Positions 28,252-40,236 are shown, counted from the first letter of the stretch. The stretch: DNA of 64,000 bases from an uncultured Pelagibacteraceae bacterium (GCA_902589705.1 CACITX010000001.1:1-64000); one strand, 5' to 3'. Program-made: numbers and translations. Notes: generated by a model from the letters alone, not told the origin.

Positions 28252-28436
28252 TTTGAATTCTTTATTGTTGTGTATAATCTAGCTATATTTTTTTTAATTT
28301 CGTTATATTGAGCTGGATTTGTTATTTGGTTATTCACTTTTTTAAACCTTATATTAAAAAGATCTTTTTTTAGTGTTAAAATTTTCTTTTCAGCCTGATC
28401 CTTGGTTAATTTTTTGTCTTCTTTTTTTTTTGCCAT
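28248..28436 (-). CDS. rpmC: 50S ribosomal protein L29
   Basis: A 62-residue, two-helix protein near the peptide exit tunnel. The sequence is divergent, but [20 protein letters not shown] and the [13 protein letters not shown] pattern, together with the rplP-rpmC-rpsQ position, make the call secure. It lies 4 bp after rplP. Confidence 0.92.
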   Translation of the reverse strand: MAKKKEDKKLTKDQAEKKILTLKKDLFNIRFKKVNNQITNPAQYNEIKKNIARLYTTIKNSK

Positions 28437-28440
28437 AGTA

Positions 28441-28845
28441 TTATCTTTTAATAAATTTTGTTTTAATTGGTAATTTAGCTGAAGCTTTATATAGTGCTTC
28501 TCTGGCTACCTCTTCACTTACTCCATCAATTTCAAATATAATCCTACCAGGTTTAACTCTACACGCATAATATTCAGGTGATCCTTTACCTTTTCCCATT
28601 CTTACTTCTGTTGGTTTTTTTGAAACGGGAATATTTGGAAAAATTCTTGTCCATACTTTTCCTGTTCTTTTCATATATCTTGTTAATGCAACTCTAGCAG
28701 CTTCGATTTGTTTTCCTATAATTCTATCAGGTTGCACAGCTTTTAATCCAAACTGGCCATAATTTAATTTTACAGCCCTAACCGCGTTACCATGAATTCT
28801 GCCTTTAAAAGCTTTTCTAAATTTAGTTCTGACTGGCTGTAGCAT
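28441..28845 (-). CDS. rplP: 50S ribosomal protein L16
   Basis: A 134-residue L16 starting with [16 protein letters not shown], the family's invariant N-terminus, so the 23 bp overlap with the end of rpsC is genuine. [12 protein letters not shown]-like and WVCRVKPGR-like blocks appear here as [21 protein letters not shown]. Confidence 0.97.
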   Translation of the reverse strand: MLQPVRTKFRKAFKGRIHGNAVRAVKLNYGQFGLKAVQPDRIIGKQIEAARVALTRYMKRTGKVWTRIFPNIPVSKKPTEVRMGKGKGSPEYYACRVKPGRIIFEIDGVSEEVAREALYKASAKLPIKTKFIKR

Positions 28846-29509
28846 TCTTTACCCTTTCTTTCTTTTCTTTTTCAACATCTTTTGCCATTAATTCACCTTT
28901 ATAAATCCAAACTTTAACACCTATAATTCCATAGGTTGTTAGTGCTTCCGCAAATCCATAATCAATTTGTGCCCTAAGAGTATGTGAAGGAATACTTCCC
29001 TCACGTAACCACTCAGTACGTGCTATTTCATTTCCTGCTAGTCTACCACTGAGCATGACTTTAATACCTTTGGCATTTAATCTCATTGCTGATTGCATTG
29101 CTCTCTTCATTGCTCTTCTATACGCAACTCTTTTTACTAATTGTTGTGCTATATTTTCAGCTACTAAGTTAGAGTTTAACTCTGGTTTCTTTATTTCTTT
29201 AATATTTACATTTACGTCGCTATCAGTAATTTTTGATATATTTTTTTTGATTTTTTCAATGTCTGCACCTTTTTTACCGATCACAAAACCAGGTCTAGAT
29301 GTGTGAATTGAAACAGTACATTTTTTAGATGATCTTTCTATAATTATTTCCGATACTCCGGAATTTGTAATATTTTTTTTTATGTAGTTTCTAATTTTGA
29401 AGTCCTCTATTAAATATTTTCCAAATTCCTTTTTCTTAGCAAACCAAGTCGAGTCCCAGCCTCTATTAATGCCTAGTCTTAGGCCTATTGGATTAATCTT
29501 CTGTCCCAT
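28823..29509 (-). CDS. rpsC: 30S ribosomal protein S3
   Basis: A 228-residue S3. [16 protein letters not shown] starts the protein, the KH domain has [17 protein letters not shown], and the C-terminal domain has [17 protein letters not shown]3 forms part of the mRNA entry channel. Its last 23 bp overlap rplP. Confidence 0.97.
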   Translation of the reverse strand: MGQKINPIGLRLGINRGWDSTWFAKKKEFGKYLIEDFKIRNYIKKNITNSGVSEIIIERSSKKCTVSIHTSRPGFVIGKKGADIEKIKKNISKITDSDVNVNIKEIKKPELNSNLVAENIAQQLVKRVAYRRAMKRAMQSAMRLNAKGIKVMLSGRLAGNEIARTEWLREGSIPSHTLRAQIDYGFAEALTTYGIIGVKVWIYKGELMAKDVEKEKKERVKNATASQN

Positions 29510-29886
29510 TATTTACTCACCTTTTTTTCCTTTTTTTCTACTTTTTCCTCAAGCACAATAGTTATTCTGCTAAAAGGCTTTTTAATTGGACTTGCTCTAC
29601 CCTTGGCTCTAGGTCTAAATCTTTTCATAACCAAAGACTTGCCAACATAAGCTTCTTTTACAAAAAGATTATCAATATCATATTGATAATTATTTTCTGC
29701 ATTTGATATAGCTGATTTTACTGTTTTGCTTACATCTTTCGCTATTCTTTTTCTAGAGAACTCTAAATCTCTTAAAGCAACGTCTGCTTTTTTTCCTTTT
29801 ATAAAGTTACAAACTAAAGCTAGTTTTCTTGGACTTGTTCTAACGTTTTTATTTATAGCTCTTACTAAAGAATTATTTTTTTCCAT
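29509..29886 (-). CDS. rplV: 50S ribosomal protein L22
   Basis: A 125-residue L22, which lines the peptide tunnel. [19 protein letters not shown] and [20 protein letters not shown] (the tunnel loop) are standard. The Lys-rich tail [10 protein letters not shown] is slightly long. It overlaps rpsC and rpsS by one base. Confidence 0.97.
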   Translation of the reverse strand: MEKNNSLVRAINKNVRTSPRKLALVCNFIKGKKADVALRDLEFSRKRIAKDVSKTVKSAISNAENNYQYDIDNLFVKEAYVGKSLVMKRFRPRAKGRASPIKKPFSRITIVLEEKVEKKEKKVSK

Positions 29887-30200
29887 TATTTTTTATCTCC
29901 TGCTGGTTTTGCTGCTGGTGCTGCTACTGCTGCTTTTTTATCTGCAGGTGTATGACCTTTAAATGTTCTTGTTGGTGCAAACTCTCCTAATTTATGTCCA
30001 ACCATCTCCTCAGAAATAGTTATCGGTATAAAAGATTTACCATTATGTATCATAAAGCTATGACCAACAAAATCAGGAATGATAGTTGAATTCCTAGACC
30101 AAGTTTTAATTGGTTTTTTGTTCGGTGTATCTTTAAGTTTATCAATTTTTTTTAACAAACTTGGATGAACAAATGGACCTTTCCATACAGATCTAGTCAT
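29886..30200 (-). CDS. rpsS: 30S ribosomal protein S19
   Basis: The S19 core is canonical: [35 protein letters not shown] and [14 protein letters not shown]. The protein is 104 residues, about 12 longer than usual. The extra tail is rich in Ala, Pro and Lys ([17 protein letters not shown]), an unusual composition in such an AT-rich genome. Confidence 0.97.
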   Translation of the reverse strand: MTRSVWKGPFVHPSLLKKIDKLKDTPNKKPIKTWSRNSTIIPDFVGHSFMIHNGKSFIPITISEEMVGHKLGEFAPTRTFKGHTPADKKAAVAAPAAKPAGDKK

Positions 30201-31033
30201 TATTTTTTCCTTTTCTTTCTTCTTGTTAAAATTAGTTTATCGCTTCTTTTTGGACGTCTAGTTTTTAAACCTTTTGCTGATTGACCCCATGGAGAAACTG
30301 GGCTTCTGCCGCCGGAAGTTTTTCCTTCACCACCACCATGTGGGTGATCTACTGGATTCATCGCAACTCCTCTTGTTTGAGGTCTCTTTCCTCTCCATCT
30401 ATTCCTTCCTGCTTTACCAATTTTTATATTTTTTTGATCGGGATTAGAGACAATACCTATAGTAGCTATGCAGGCATTACTCACTTTTCTTGTTTCGCCT
30501 GAAGAAAGTTTTAAGATAGCGTAGTCACCATCATATCCAGATAATGTGACTGACGAACCAGCTGATCTTGCTAATTTTGCACCATTGCCAGGAATTAACT
30601 CGACATTATGAATTGATGTTCCTGGTGGAATATCTTTTAATTCTAAGGCGTTTCCAACTTTTATTTCTACATTGTTACCTGATTCAATAGTATCTCCCTG
30701 CTTTAAACCTTGAGGGCTAATAATATAAGCTTTTTCTTTATCTTGATATGCAATTAAAGCAATGTGTGCAGTTCTATTTGGATCATATTCAATTCTTTCT
30801 ACAGTGGCAGGAATATTTTTTTTCTTTCTATAAAAATCTATTATTCTGTATTTGTGTTTTGAACCTCCTCCAATATGTCTTGAAGTAATTCTACCATTAT
30901 TATTTCTTCCACCAGTAAAGTTTTGTCCTTTAGTTAAAGGCTTGTAAGGTGAACCTTTCCATAAACTAGACTTATCAAGAACTACAGTACCCCTAGTAGA
31001 TTTTGTATACGGTTTAAAAGTTTTTAGTGCCAT
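30200..31033 (-). CDS. rplB: 50S ribosomal protein L2
   Basis: A 277-residue L2, one of the core proteins around the peptidyl-transferase centre. [20 protein letters not shown] near the start and [20 protein letters not shown] near the end include the conserved His-rich loop. It lies 3 bp after rplW. Confidence 0.98.
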   Translation of the reverse strand: MALKTFKPYTKSTRGTVVLDKSSLWKGSPYKPLTKGQNFTGGRNNNGRITSRHIGGGSKHKYRIIDFYRKKKNIPATVERIEYDPNRTAHIALIAYQDKEKAYIISPQGLKQGDTIESGNNVEIKVGNALELKDIPPGTSIHNVELIPGNGAKLARSAGSSVTLSGYDGDYAILKLSSGETRKVSNACIATIGIVSNPDQKNIKIGKAGRNRWRGKRPQTRGVAMNPVDHPHGGGEGKTSGGRSPVSPWGQSAKGLKTRRPKRSDKLILTRRKKRKK

Positions 31034-31036
31034 AAA

Positions 31037-31330
31037 TTAAATTCCAGTTGTTAGATCAATGCTTTGACCTTTTTTGAGAGTGATTATCGCTTTTTTATAA
31101 CCACTCTTCACAGATTTTCTTCCTTGTTTTACTTTAAATTTTGATTTTTGATTAATGATATTTACTTTAATTACATTAACTTTAAATAATTTTTCTATAT
31201 TTTTTTTAATTGTTTTTTTATTAGCTCTTTCATGTACTTTAAATACAGTTTTGTTTTGCTCAGATAAAATAGTAGCTTTTTCAGTGATAATAGGATTTCT
31301 AATTGAGTCTATATGATTAATTTTTTTCAT
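31037..31330 (-). CDS. rplW: 50S ribosomal protein L23
   Basis: A 97-residue L23 at the tunnel exit, the docking site for trigger factor and SRP. RNPIITEKATIL at the N-terminus and KVNIINQKSKFKVKQGRK in the loop are family-typical. It overlaps the end of rplD by 14 bp. Confidence 0.96.
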   Translation of the reverse strand: MKKINHIDSIRNPIITEKATILSEQNKTVFKVHERANKKTIKKNIEKLFKVNVIKVNIINQKSKFKVKQGRKSVKSGYKKAIITLKKGQSIDLTTGI

Positions 31331-31952
31331 TTAAAACCCTTTGTTGAATTTTTTTTGCAGAAGTAGATGTCATAATTACATTTTTATATTTAAATAAATC
31401 ATAAATATTTGTTCCTTCTTCTTTAATTAATTTAATGTTTTTAATATTTCGAGCTGATTTATCGATATTTTTCATTGAATTTGTATCTGTAATAATTAAT
31501 GCATTTGCTAATTTATTTTTAATCAAAAATTTATTGAACTCTTTTGTTTTTTTAATTTCTTTCTTAACGTCAGCTAATATATAAAGATTTTTATCAGAAT
31601 TTTTCTTTGATAACGTTTGGGCTAGAGCTAACTTTCTAACTTTTTTATTAATTTTTTTAATCTTGTAAACAGCACCTTTTGGTCCATGGGCTACACCACC
31701 CCCAACAAATAGTGGCGCCTTTTTACTCGCATGCCTTGCACCACCTCCACCTTTTTGTGGGACTATTTTTTTGGTAGATCCTTTAATTTGATTTCTTTGT
31801 TTTGTTTTAGCAATTCTTGGTTTTGCATGGTTAAGTTGCCAGTCAATAACAAATTTAATTAGTTTATGATTAACTTTTAATTTAACCAATTTATCAGATA
31901 TTTCTATAGAATCTGTTTTAGAACCATCAATGTTTAAAAGAGGAAATTTCAT
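31317..31952 (-). CDS. rplD: 50S ribosomal protein L4
   Basis: A 211-residue L4. The tunnel loop reads KGSTKKIVPQKGGGGARHAS, and the C-terminal half is a Rossmann-like fold (NALIITDTNS, KNVIMTSTSAKKI). In E. coli L4 represses its own operon. The N-terminal part is rather divergent. It lies directly after rplC. Confidence 0.96.
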   Translation of the reverse strand: MKFPLLNIDGSKTDSIEISDKLVKLKVNHKLIKFVIDWQLNHAKPRIAKTKQRNQIKGSTKKIVPQKGGGGARHASKKAPLFVGGGVAHGPKGAVYKIKKINKKVRKLALAQTLSKKNSDKNLYILADVKKEIKKTKEFNKFLIKNKLANALIITDTNSMKNIDKSARNIKNIKLIKEEGTNIYDLFKYKNVIMTSTSAKKIQQRVLNEKN

Positions 31953-32657
31953 TTATTTTTTCCCTTTTTTAGCTGCAGCAGCTTTAACTTTTGCTTCATG
32001 TTTTTCTTTAATAGTTTTTCTTGTGACATTTTTTACAGATTCTCTTAAAAAAACTGTAGAATTTTTAGAACCAGGTATTGATCCTTTGAGATACAATAAG
32101 TTGTTTTCTAAATCTGATTTTATTACTTCAAGGTTTAACATTGTTCTTAGTTTATCTCCCATATGTCCTGCCATTTTTTTTCCCTTGAAAACTTTTCCTG
32201 GATCTTGTCTTTGGCCGGTTGAACCATGAGATCTATGAGAAACTGACACACCGTGGGAAGCTCTTAAACCACCAAAGTTCCACCTCTTCATTACACCCGC
32301 AAATCCTTTACCGATACTTTTTGCTCTAACATCTAAGAATTTTTTGTCTTTAAATATCTCTAGTCCTAATTCATTACCCTCTTTATATTGCTCATAATTA
32401 TCTACTCTAAATTCTTTAAGAATTTTTTTTGGTTCTGTGTTTTTTTTTGCGAAATAACCTTTCATTTGTTTTGTAAGTTTTGAATTTTTAAGTTTGAAGA
32501 AACCAACTTTGACAGCATTATAACCTCTTTTTTCTTTACTAATAACGTCAAGGACTCTTCCTTTTTCAACTTTTATAACTGTTACAGGCACAGATTGACC
32601 GCTTTCCATAAATTCTCTTGTCATTCCTACTTTTGTTCCTATTAATCCAATACTCAT
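31953..32657 (-). CDS. rplC: 50S ribosomal protein L3
   Basis: A 234-residue L3 from MSIGLIGTKVGMTREF. The block KRWNFGGLRASHGVSVSHRS and GSTGQRQDPGKVFKGKKMAG are canonical. The tail is Lys/Ala-rich (KAKVKAAAAKKGKK). It lies 3 bp after rpsJ. Confidence 0.97.
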   Translation of the reverse strand: MSIGLIGTKVGMTREFMESGQSVPVTVIKVEKGRVLDVISKEKRGYNAVKVGFFKLKNSKLTKQMKGYFAKKNTEPKKILKEFRVDNYEQYKEGNELGLEIFKDKKFLDVRAKSIGKGFAGVMKRWNFGGLRASHGVSVSHRSHGSTGQRQDPGKVFKGKKMAGHMGDKLRTMLNLEVIKSDLENNLLYLKGSIPGSKNSTVFLRESVKNVTRKTIKEKHEAKVKAAAAKKGKK

Positions 32658-32660
32658 TTT

Positions 32661-32969
32661 CTATATCTTTATTTCAATATCTACCCCAGAAGCTAAATCT
32701 AATTTCATCAAAGCTTCAACAGTTTGAGGTGTTGGTTCAATAATATCTATTAATCTTTTATGTGTTCTTGATTCAAATTGTTCTCTACTTTTTTTATCTA
32801 TGTGAGGTGATCTTAGAACTGTGTATCTTTCAATTCTTGTTGGTAAAGGAATAGGTCCTTTGACTTGAGCACCGGTCCTTTTAGCTGTATTCACTATCTC
32901 CTCTGTAGATAAATCCAATATCTTATTGTCGTATGCTTTCAAATGTATTCTTATATTTTGATTTTCCAT
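32661..32969 (-). CDS. rpsJ: 30S ribosomal protein S10
   Basis: A 102-residue S10, also the NusE partner of NusB in antitermination. [20 protein letters not shown] and [19 protein letters not shown] are standard. tufA, which separates fusA and rpsJ in many bacteria, is missing; fusA ends 3 bp before. Confidence 0.97.
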   Translation of the reverse strand: MENQNIRIHLKAYDNKILDLSTEEIVNTAKRTGAQVKGPIPLPTRIERYTVLRSPHIDKKSREQFESRTHKRLIDIIEPTPQTVEALMKLDLASGVDIEIKI

Positions 32970-32972
32970 AGG

Positions 32973-35045
32973 TTAAGCTAATTTCTTTGTTACTTCATCC
33001 TGAACATTTTGAGGAACTTTATCATAATGACTAAATTGCATTGTATACTGAGCTCTTCCTTGAGTTGATGAACGTAGGTTATTTATATATCCAAACATGT
33101 TTGCTAAAGGAACTGTTGCATTAATTGCTGTAGCGTTACCTCTTGACTCTGTCGAAGCAACTTGACCTCTCCTACTATTTAAGTCTCCTATGACGTCGCC
33201 CATAAACTCTTCGGGTGTTACCACTTCTACTTTCATCATCGGCTCTAATAATTTTAAAGTTGCTTTAGTACATGCTTCTCTAAAACACATTCTAGAAGCA
33301 ATCTCAAAGGCAAGTACGCTAGAATCAACATCATGATGTAAACCATCTAAAATTGTTACCTTGTAATCTATAACTGGGAAACCTGCTAAAATTCCGCTAT
33401 CTGCAACGCTTAAAACACCTTTTTCTACTCCTGGAATAAACTCTTTTGGAATTGCTCCACCTTTAATTTTATTATCAACTTCTCTGCCTTTTCCTGGTTC
33501 TAAAGGTTCAACACTTAATGTTACCTTTGCAAACTGACCAGAACCACCACTTTGCTTTTTATGAATATAAGTAACCTCAGATGAACCTAAAATTGTTTCT
33601 CTATAAGCTACTTGTGGAGCACCAACGTTTGCTTCAACTTTAAATTCTCTTTTCATTCTATCTACGATAATATCTAAATGTAGTTCACCCATACCTTTAA
33701 TTATTGTTTGACCAGATTCTTCGTCCGAGCTAACTCTAAAAGAAGGGTCTTCTTTTGCTAATCTATTTAAAGCCTCACCCATTTTTTCTTGGTCACCTTT
33801 TGTTTTAGGTTCAACTGCAATTTCAATTACTGGGTCAGGAAACTCCATTGGTTCTAATAAAATTGGTTTATTTTCATCACAAAGTGTGTGTCCAGTTATT
33901 GTATGTTTTAATCCAGCTAATGCTACTATATCGCCTGTAGTAGCTTCTTTAATATCTTCTCTCGAATTGGCGTGCATTAATAACATTCTACCAACTCTTT
34001 CAGATTTTTCAGTTGATGAATTATAAACAGCAGTACCTGCCTGTAATTTTCCAGAATAAATACGAATAAATGTCAACGAACCAACAAATGGATCATTAGC
34101 AACTTTAAAAGCTAACGCCGAAAATGGCTCATTATCTTCAAATTTCATTTCCAACTTATCTTCTGAGTTTAATTTAGTTGCCTCGATTGAACCTATATCT
34201 TTAGGACTTGGTAAATAGTCGATAACCGCGTCTAATAAAGGTTGAACACCTTTATTTTTAAAAGCTGAACCGGTTAAAATTGGAACAAAATTAAAATCCA
34301 GTGTTCCTTTTCTTATACATTTAATCAAATCATTCTCAGATGGCTCCTTGCCTTCCAAATATGCCTCCATTAACTTTTCGTCTTCCTCTACAGCAGTTTC
34401 TACCAAGTTTTGTCTATATTCTTTTGCTTTTTCTTTTAAATCGTCTGGTATATCTACATAATCAAACTTAGCTCCCAAGTCTTCATTTTGCCAAACAACG
34501 CCTTTCATTTTTACCAAATCTACTACTCCCTTAAGGTCAGCTTCTGATCCAATTGGTAATTGAAGAGGTAATGGTTTACATCCTAATCGATCTTTAATCA
34601 TGTCCACACATCTATAGAAATCAGCACCGGTTCTATCTAATTTATTTACAAAACAAATTCTTGGAACCTTATACTTATCTGCTTGTCTCCATACAGTTTC
34701 AGATTGTGGTTCAACACCTGCCACTCCATCAAAAACAGCCACAGCACCATCTAAAACTTTCAATGATCTTTCTACTTCAATAGTAAAATCAACGTGACCT
34801 GGGGTGTCTATAATATTAATTCTATGATCTCTCCAAAAACAAGTGGTGGCAGCTGAAGTAATAGTAATACCTCTTTCTTGCTCTTGCTCCATCCAATCCA
34901 TAGTAGCAGCGCCATCATGGACCTCCCCAATTTTGTGACTTTTTCCTGTGTAATATAAAACTCTTTCTGTAGTAGTTGTCTTCCCTGCATCAATGTGGGC
35001 CATGATCCCAATGTTTCTATATTTATCTAAAGTATACTTAGCCAT
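32973..35045 (-). CDS. fusA: Elongation factor G
   Basis: A 690-residue translocase GTPase. The G1 motif is [14 protein letters not shown]3 is DTPGHVDFT, and G4 is [11 protein letters not shown]. Domain IV, which enters the A site, contains [20 protein letters not shown]. Complete length. It lies 6 bp after rpsG and directly before rpsJ, so tuf is not duplicated here. Confidence 0.98.
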   Translation of the reverse strand: MAKYTLDKYRNIGIMAHIDAGKTTTTERVLYYTGKSHKIGEVHDGAATMDWMEQEQERGITITSAATTCFWRDHRINIIDTPGHVDFTIEVERSLKVLDGAVAVFDGVAGVEPQSETVWRQADKYKVPRICFVNKLDRTGADFYRCVDMIKDRLGCKPLPLQLPIGSEADLKGVVDLVKMKGVVWQNEDLGAKFDYVDIPDDLKEKAKEYRQNLVETAVEEDEKLMEAYLEGKEPSENDLIKCIRKGTLDFNFVPILTGSAFKNKGVQPLLDAVIDYLPSPKDIGSIEATKLNSEDKLEMKFEDNEPFSALAFKVANDPFVGSLTFIRIYSGKLQAGTAVYNSSTEKSERVGRMLLMHANSREDIKEATTGDIVALAGLKHTITGHTLCDENKPILLEPMEFPDPVIEIAVEPKTKGDQEKMGEALNRLAKEDPSFRVSSDEESGQTIIKGMGELHLDIIVDRMKREFKVEANVGAPQVAYRETILGSSEVTYIHKKQSGGSGQFAKVTLSVEPLEPGKGREVDNKIKGGAIPKEFIPGVEKGVLSVADSGILAGFPVIDYKVTILDGLHHDVDSSVLAFEIASRMCFREACTKATLKLLEPMMKVEVVTPEEFMGDVIGDLNSRRGQVASTESRGNATAINATVPLANMFGYINNLRSSTQGRAQYTMQFSHYDKVPQNVQDEVTKKLA

Positions 35046-35051
35046 AATTAA

Positions 35052-35522
35052 TTACCATCTGAAATGAGCGAAGGCTTTATTGGCCTCTGCCATTTTATGT
35101 GTATCTTCCCTTTTTTTAATAGCTGAACCTTTATTTTGAGATGCATCAATTAATTCGGCGTATAATTTTTCTGCCATAGTTTTATTTTTTCTTTTTCTAG
35201 TGGCTTCCATTAACCACCTTAATGCTAAAGCTTGTGCTCTCTTAGATTTTACTTCTACTGGAACTTGATAAGTAGCTCCACCAACTCTTCTTGATCTACA
35301 TTCAAGATTTGGTTTTACATTGCTTATAGCTGAGTTAAAAACTTTAATAGGGTCCTCATTATTTTTTGATTTAATTTTGTCTAATGCATCATAAAGAATT
35401 TTTTCTGCGGTAGATCTTTTTCCATCATACATGATTGAATTAATAAATTTTGAAACTACTTCTGAATGAAACTTTGGATCAGGATAAACTTTTCTAACTG
35501 GTGCTTTTCTTTTTCTTGACAT
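35052..35522 (-). CDS. rpsG: 30S ribosomal protein S7
   Basis: A 156-residue S7 organising the 30S head. [37 protein letters not shown] and [17 protein letters not shown] are canonical. In E. coli it autoregulates the str operon. It lies 3 bp after rpsL. Confidence 0.97.
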   Translation of the reverse strand: MSRKRKAPVRKVYPDPKFHSEVVSKFINSIMYDGKRSTAEKILYDALDKIKSKNNEDPIKVFNSAISNVKPNLECRSRRVGGATYQVPVEVKSKRAQALALRWLMEATRKRKNKTMAEKLYAELIDASQNKGSAIKKREDTHKMAEANKAFAHFRW

Positions 35523-35525
35523 AAA

Positions 35526-35897
35526 CTATTTTGGTTTTTTGGTTCCGTATAGAGATCGTCTTTTCTTTCTATTAGCAACCCCTTGGGTATCTAGATTACC
35601 TCTTAAAATATGATAACGAACACCAGGTAAATCTTTTACACGCCCACCTCGCAACAAAACAACAGAGTGCTCCTGTAAGTTATGACCTTCTCCTGGGATG
35701 TACGCAGTAACCTCAAAACCATTAGATAATCTAACCCTTGCAACTTTTCTTAAAGCAGAATTAGGTTTCTTTGGAGTAGTTGTATAGACTTTAACACAAA
35801 CACCTCTTTTAAGTGGTTGTTTTTCTAGAGCAGGAACTTTATTTCTAGCAATAGGTTTAATTCTACTTTTTTTAATCAACTGATTAATTGTTGGCAT
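35526..35897 (-). CDS. rpsL: 30S ribosomal protein S12
   Basis: A 123-residue S12 starting at [12 protein letters not shown]. The open frame runs 28 codons further upstream (to 35981), but that region is the leader and has no S12 similarity. [21 protein letters not shown], the site of streptomycin-resistance mutations, is intact with Lys43-type residues, and [12 protein letters not shown] is standard. It is preceded by a 149 bp gap after rpoC with a promoter-like sequence. Confidence 0.97.
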   Translation of the reverse strand: MPTINQLIKKSRIKPIARNKVPALEKQPLKRGVCVKVYTTTPKKPNSALRKVARVRLSNGFEVTAYIPGEGHNLQEHSVVLLRGGRVKDLPGVRYHILRGNLDTQGVANRKKRRSLYGTKKPK

Positions 35898-35916
35898 AAT
35901 AATATTTTGAATATGA

Positions 35917-35974
35917 AAGTAAGAAGAACCTTTAGTTTTATTGTTAGTGTTTAAGGTCTTAACTAACCTTACTT
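35917..35974 (-). promoter_or_regulatory. Structured 5' leader of rpsL (candidate autoregulatory element)
   Basis: The RNA between the putative rpsL promoter and ATG can form nested helices. AAGTAAG (35974-35968) pairs with CTTACTT (35923-35917), and GTTAGT (35967-35962) pairs with ACTAAC (35948-35943). The two 5' arms are contiguous, while about 19 nt bulge on the 3' side. Ribosomal operons are often regulated by such leaders, but this is not a family I recognise. Confidence 0.3.
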
Positions 35975-35994
35975 CTAACATTCAAAATTGCCGT

Positions 35995-36022
35995 AAACTA
36001 ACATTGAATTAGCAAAAGTCAA
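35995..36022 (-). promoter_or_regulatory. Candidate promoter for rpsL-rpsG-fusA-S10 cluster
   Basis: On the minus strand, TTGACT (36022-36017), a 16 bp spacer and TAGTTT (36000-35995) followed by ACGGC. The -35 is good, the -10 is weak (3 of 6), and the spacing equals that of the other promoters in the window. It sits in the longest gap of the ribosomal block. Confidence 0.42.
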
Positions 36023-36046
36023 TATTTATAGAATTTTAAATTTAAA

Positions 36047-39000
36047 TTAAGCTGTTTGTTCAGGCGCTTCTGGAGCCGATTCTAGCTCCTGTTTTTTAAG
36101 CTCTTCTATTCTAGCTTTATCTTGCTCTCTTGCTTGCTTATCCCACTCTATTTTTGTTAACCCGGTACCTGCTGGAACTAATCTACCAACAATTACATTT
36201 TCTTTTAATCCTTCTAAAGCGTCGACTTTTCCTTTTATTGAAGCATCAGTTAAAACTCTTGTAGTCTCCTGAAATGATGCAGCAGATATAAATGAATTAG
36301 TTTGAAGAGAAGCTTTAGTTATACCTAGTAAAACTCTTTCAAAAATAGCTGGTTGTTTCTTTTCTTCTCTTAACCTGTCATTTATTAAATTGATATCTAA
36401 TAAATCAACCACTTCACCTGACAATAATTCAGAGTCTCCTGGATCTTTTACTTCAACTCTCTTTAACATCTGTCTCACAATTGTTTCTATGTGTTTATCG
36501 TTAATCACAACACCTTGAAGCCTATAAACTTCTTGAACTTCAGATACAAAATATTCAGTAAGCTTTTCAACACCCAAAATTCTTAGAATATCATGGGGAG
36601 CTGGACTTCCATCTAAAAGGTATTCACCTTTTTTAATTTTTTCACCTTGATTGAAATTAACATGTTTCCCTTTTGGTATTAGGTAATTTGATGTATCTCC
36701 TGAAGAAGAAACAATAGAAATTTTTTGCTTACCCCTAACTTCTTTTCCAAATTCTATCACACCATCATTCTCGGCTATGATGGCACTATCTTTTGGTCTT
36801 CTTGCTTCAAATAACTCCGCTACTCGTGGCAATCCTCCAGTAATATCTTTAGTTTTAGAAGTCTCCTTTGGTAATCTTGCTAAAACATCTCCGGCTGAAA
36901 TTTTTTGTCCATCTTTAACAGATAGTATTGTATCAGGCACAAGGTAGTATCTAGCTTCATTTCCATCAGCTTTTTTAATTATTTCCCCTTTTTCATTTCT
37001 AAGTGTAATCCTAGGTTTTAACTCTGAGTTTTTTCCTGAAGACTTCCAATCTATGACGGATTTTGAAGATAGACCCGTTGCTTCGTCGAGTGTTTCAGCT
37101 AGAGAACTTCCCTCTGTTAAATCCATATAATTTGCAATTCCACTTGTTTCTGCAATAACTGGCAAAGTGTAAGGATCCCACTCTGCAATTTTTTTTCCTT
37201 TATCAACGATTTCTCCATCTTTAAAAAATAGCTTTGATCCATAGTTGACTTTGTAAATTGCAAGTTGTCTGCCGTTATCGTCCTCTATGCTCAATTGTGT
37301 ATTTCTGCCCATAACTATAATATTCTTTTTTGAGTCTTCTATTAGATTTTTATTAATTATATTTACCTTTCCTTTAGTTTGCGAAATGATTTGTGACTCC
37401 TCTTTTATCTGAGCGGTTCCTCCAACATGGAATGTTCTCATAGTTAACTGAGTACCTGGTTCACCAATTGATTGTGCTGCTATCATACCTACTGCTTCAC
37501 CTACATTTACAAGCTTGCCTCTTGCTAAATCTCTTCCATAACATACTTGGCAAACACCTTTGGTTGATGCACATGTTATTACAGAATAAACATTGACAGA
37601 CTTTACTCCTGCGGCGTCTATTTTTTCACAATCGAATTCATCTATTAGCTTATCCTTTTTAATAATGACCTCTCCTGTAACTGGGTTTTTTATGTTTTCC
37701 GCGATTACTCTTCCTAATATTCTTTCAGATAAACTTACTAATATATTTCCACCTTCTATAATTTCTGAAATTGTAACTGAAGATCTTTTTTTTGGATCAC
37801 ACTCGGCTTTTGTTATTTGTACATCTTGTGCTACGTCACATAATCTTCTTGTAAGATAACCAGAGTTCGCTGTTTTTAAAGCCGTATCTGCTAAACCTTT
37901 TCTAGCACCATGTGTAGAGTTAAAGTATTCTAATACTGATAAACCCTCTTTAAAATTAGATATAATAGGAGTTTCAATAATTTCACCAGATGGCTTAGCG
38001 ATTAAACCTCTCATACCTGCCAACTGTTTCATCTGAGCTTGAGATCCTCTAGCACCAGAATCTGCCATCATGTAAACAGAGTTAGTTTCTATTCTATCAT
38101 CATCATATTTTTTTTCTGCAGATGAAATTTCTTTCATCATTTCATTTGCAACCGTATCGGTACATTTAGACCATATATCTACAACTTTATTGTACTTTTC
38201 ACCTCTTGTGATTAATCCATCCGAGTATTGTTTCTCATATTCCTCTATTTGTTTTTTTGTACTACTTATTAAATTTTCTTTTGTTTTTGGTATTATTAAA
38301 TCATCTTTTCCAAAAGATATTCCTGCTTTAAAGGCGTGTTTAAAACCAAGAGTTTTAATTTTATCACAAAAAATTACAGTCTCTTTTTGTCCACAATATC
38401 TAAAAATCGTGTCTATTACTTCTGAAACATTTTTCTTGGTTAATAATTTATTAACTAAATTAAATTTAATATTATGATTTTTTGGTAAAACGCTAGATAA
38501 TAAAAATCTACCCGCCGTACTAGTATATTTTTCTAAAACCGCACTACCATCTTCTCCAACAGTTTTAAATGTAGAAACTATTTTTGAATGCAAGCTAATT
38601 GATTTATTTTCTAAAGCTTGTTCTATTTCTTCGATGCTAGAAAATATACCCTTGGGTTTTGTTTCATTATCGTCTGCTTGTGAAAGATAATATATTCCTA
38701 GAACTATATCTTGACTTGGAACAATTATTGGTTTTCCATTTGATGGACTTAGGATATTGTTGGTAGACATCATTAAAACTCTAGCTTCTAATTGAGCTTC
38801 TAAACTTAGAGGAATATGAACTGCCATCTGATCTCCGTCAAAATCAGCGTTAAATGCTGCGCAAACTAACGGATGTAATTCAATTGCATTTCCTTCAATA
38901 AGTTTAGCTTCAAAAGCTTGCACTCCTAGTCTATGCAAAGTCGGAGCTCTGTTTAAAAGAATTGGATGTTCTCTGATTATATGTTCAAGTGAATCCCAGA

Positions 39001-40234
39001 CTTCACTTTTTTCTTTTTCAACTAGTCTTTTTGCTTGTTTAATTGTTGTTGCTAAACCTAATTTATCAAGTCTTGCGTATAAAAAAGGTTTAAATAATTC
39101 TAAGGCCATTTTTTTTGGAAGCCCACATTGATGTAGTTTTAATTCTGGTCCAACTACAATTACCGATCTACCTGAATAATCTACCCTTTTTCCTAATAAA
39201 TTTTGTCTAAACCTTCCTTGTTTACCTTTAAGCATTTCAGCCAGAGATTTAAGCGGTCTCTTTCCTGTACCTGTAATTACTCTGCCTCTTCTGCCGTTAT
39301 CAAATAATGCATCAACTGACTCCTGAAGCATTCTTTTTTCATTTCTTACAATTATGTCTGGAGCTTTTAGATCTAACAATCTTTTTAATCTATTATTTCT
39401 ATTAATTACTCTTCTATATAAATCATTTAAATCAGATGTAGCGAATCTTCCTCCATCTAACGGGACTAGTGGTCTTAACTCTGGAGGTATAACTGGCACA
39501 GAGGTTAAGATCATCCATTCCGGTTTATTTCCTGAGTTAATGAATGACTCAATTAGCTTAAGTCTTTTAATAGTTCTCTCTTCTGTTACCTTTGATTTTA
39601 TTTCCTTTAATGACTCTCTTAATTTTTTTTGCTCTTTTTTTAGGTCTAAATTTACTAATATTTCTCTTACAGCTTCAGCGCCAATACCAGCTGTAAATGC
39701 ATCTTCGCCAAACTCATCTTGTGCTTTAAGTAATGCTTCTTCTGAAATTAATTGACCTTTTTTTAAATTTGTTAAACCTGGTTCAACCACAATGAAACTT
39801 TCAAAATAAAGTACTTTTTCAACTTCCTTTAATTTCATGTCTATGGCTAAAGAAATCCTACTTGGTAATGATTTCAAAAACCATATATGAGCTACAGGGC
39901 AAGCAAGATCAATATGACCCATTCTTTCTCTTCTTACATTTGATTTTGTAACTTCTACTCCACATTTTTCACAAATAATTCCTCGAAATTTCATTCTTTT
40001 GTATTTTCCGCATAAACATTCATAATCCTTTACTGGCCCAAATATTCTTGAACAAAACAGGCCATCTTTTTCTGGTCTAAAAGTTCTATAATTTATTGTC
40101 TCTGGTTTTTTTATTTCACCATAAGACCAAGATTTGATTTTATCAGGACTAGCCAAGGTAATTTTAATGCTATCAAAATTATTTTCTTGAGCAATATTTT
40201 GGTTATCGTAGTTTCTAGGTAAATTTTTTTTCAT
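36047..40234 (-). CDS. rpoC: DNA-directed RNA polymerase subunit beta'
   Basis: A complete 1395-residue beta' subunit. The N-terminal zinc ribbon has [20 protein letters not shown]. The catalytic Mg-binding loop is [15 protein letters not shown], and the bridge-helix/trigger-loop region contains [21 protein letters not shown]. The second Cys cluster (CDPKKRSS...[13 protein letters not shown]) is present. The tail is acidic/Gln-rich and variable. It lies 2 bp after rpoB. Confidence 0.98.
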   Translation of the reverse strand: MKKNLPRNYDNQNIAQENNFDSIKITLASPDKIKSWSYGEIKKPETINYRTFRPEKDGLFCSRIFGPVKDYECLCGKYKRMKFRGIICEKCGVEVTKSNVRRERMGHIDLACPVAHIWFLKSLPSRISLAIDMKLKEVEKVLYFESFIVVEPGLTNLKKGQLISEEALLKAQDEFGEDAFTAGIGAEAVREILVNLDLKKEQKKLRESLKEIKSKVTEERTIKRLKLIESFINSGNKPEWMILTSVPVIPPELRPLVPLDGGRFATSDLNDLYRRVINRNNRLKRLLDLKAPDIIVRNEKRMLQESVDALFDNGRRGRVITGTGKRPLKSLAEMLKGKQGRFRQNLLGKRVDYSGRSVIVVGPELKLHQCGLPKKMALELFKPFLYARLDKLGLATTIKQAKRLVEKEKSEVWDSLEHIIREHPILLNRAPTLHRLGVQAFEAKLIEGNAIELHPLVCAAFNADFDGDQMAVHIPLSLEAQLEARVLMMSTNNILSPSNGKPIIVPSQDIVLGIYYLSQADDNETKPKGIFSSIEEIEQALENKSISLHSKIVSTFKTVGEDGSAVLEKYTSTAGRFLLSSVLPKNHNIKFNLVNKLLTKKNVSEVIDTIFRYCGQKETVIFCDKIKTLGFKHAFKAGISFGKDDLIIPKTKENLISSTKKQIEEYEKQYSDGLITRGEKYNKVVDIWSKCTDTVANEMMKEISSAEKKYDDDRIETNSVYMMADSGARGSQAQMKQLAGMRGLIAKPSGEIIETPIISNFKEGLSVLEYFNSTHGARKGLADTALKTANSGYLTRRLCDVAQDVQITKAECDPKKRSSVTISEIIEGGNILVSLSERILGRVIAENIKNPVTGEVIIKKDKLIDEFDCEKIDAAGVKSVNVYSVITCASTKGVCQVCYGRDLARGKLVNVGEAVGMIAAQSIGEPGTQLTMRTFHVGGTAQIKEESQIISQTKGKVNIINKNLIEDSKKNIIVMGRNTQLSIEDDNGRQLAIYKVNYGSKLFFKDGEIVDKGKKIAEWDPYTLPVIAETSGIANYMDLTEGSSLAETLDEATGLSSKSVIDWKSSGKNSELKPRITLRNEKGEIIKKADGNEARYYLVPDTILSVKDGQKISAGDVLARLPKETSKTKDITGGLPRVAELFEARRPKDSAIIAENDGVIEFGKEVRGKQKISIVSSSGDTSNYLIPKGKHVNFNQGEKIKKGEYLLDGSPAPHDILRILGVEKLTEYFVSEVQEVYRLQGVVINDKHIETIVRQMLKRVEVKDPGDSELLSGEVVDLLDINLINDRLREEKKQPAIFERVLLGITKASLQTNSFISAASFQETTRVLTDASIKGKVDALEGLKENVIVGRLVPAGTGLTKIEWDKQAREQDKARIEELKKQELESAPEAPEQTA

Positions 40235-40236
40235 AA

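Noticed and set aside
35898-35981. N-terminal extension of rpsL
   Set aside because: No S12 similarity; the region is the leader, and MPTINQ is the family start.
39354-39755. 133-codon open frame opposite rpoC
   Set aside because: Antisense shadow of a conserved gene, with Ser/Leu/Phe-rich composition typical of reversed Lys/Glu-rich coding sequence.
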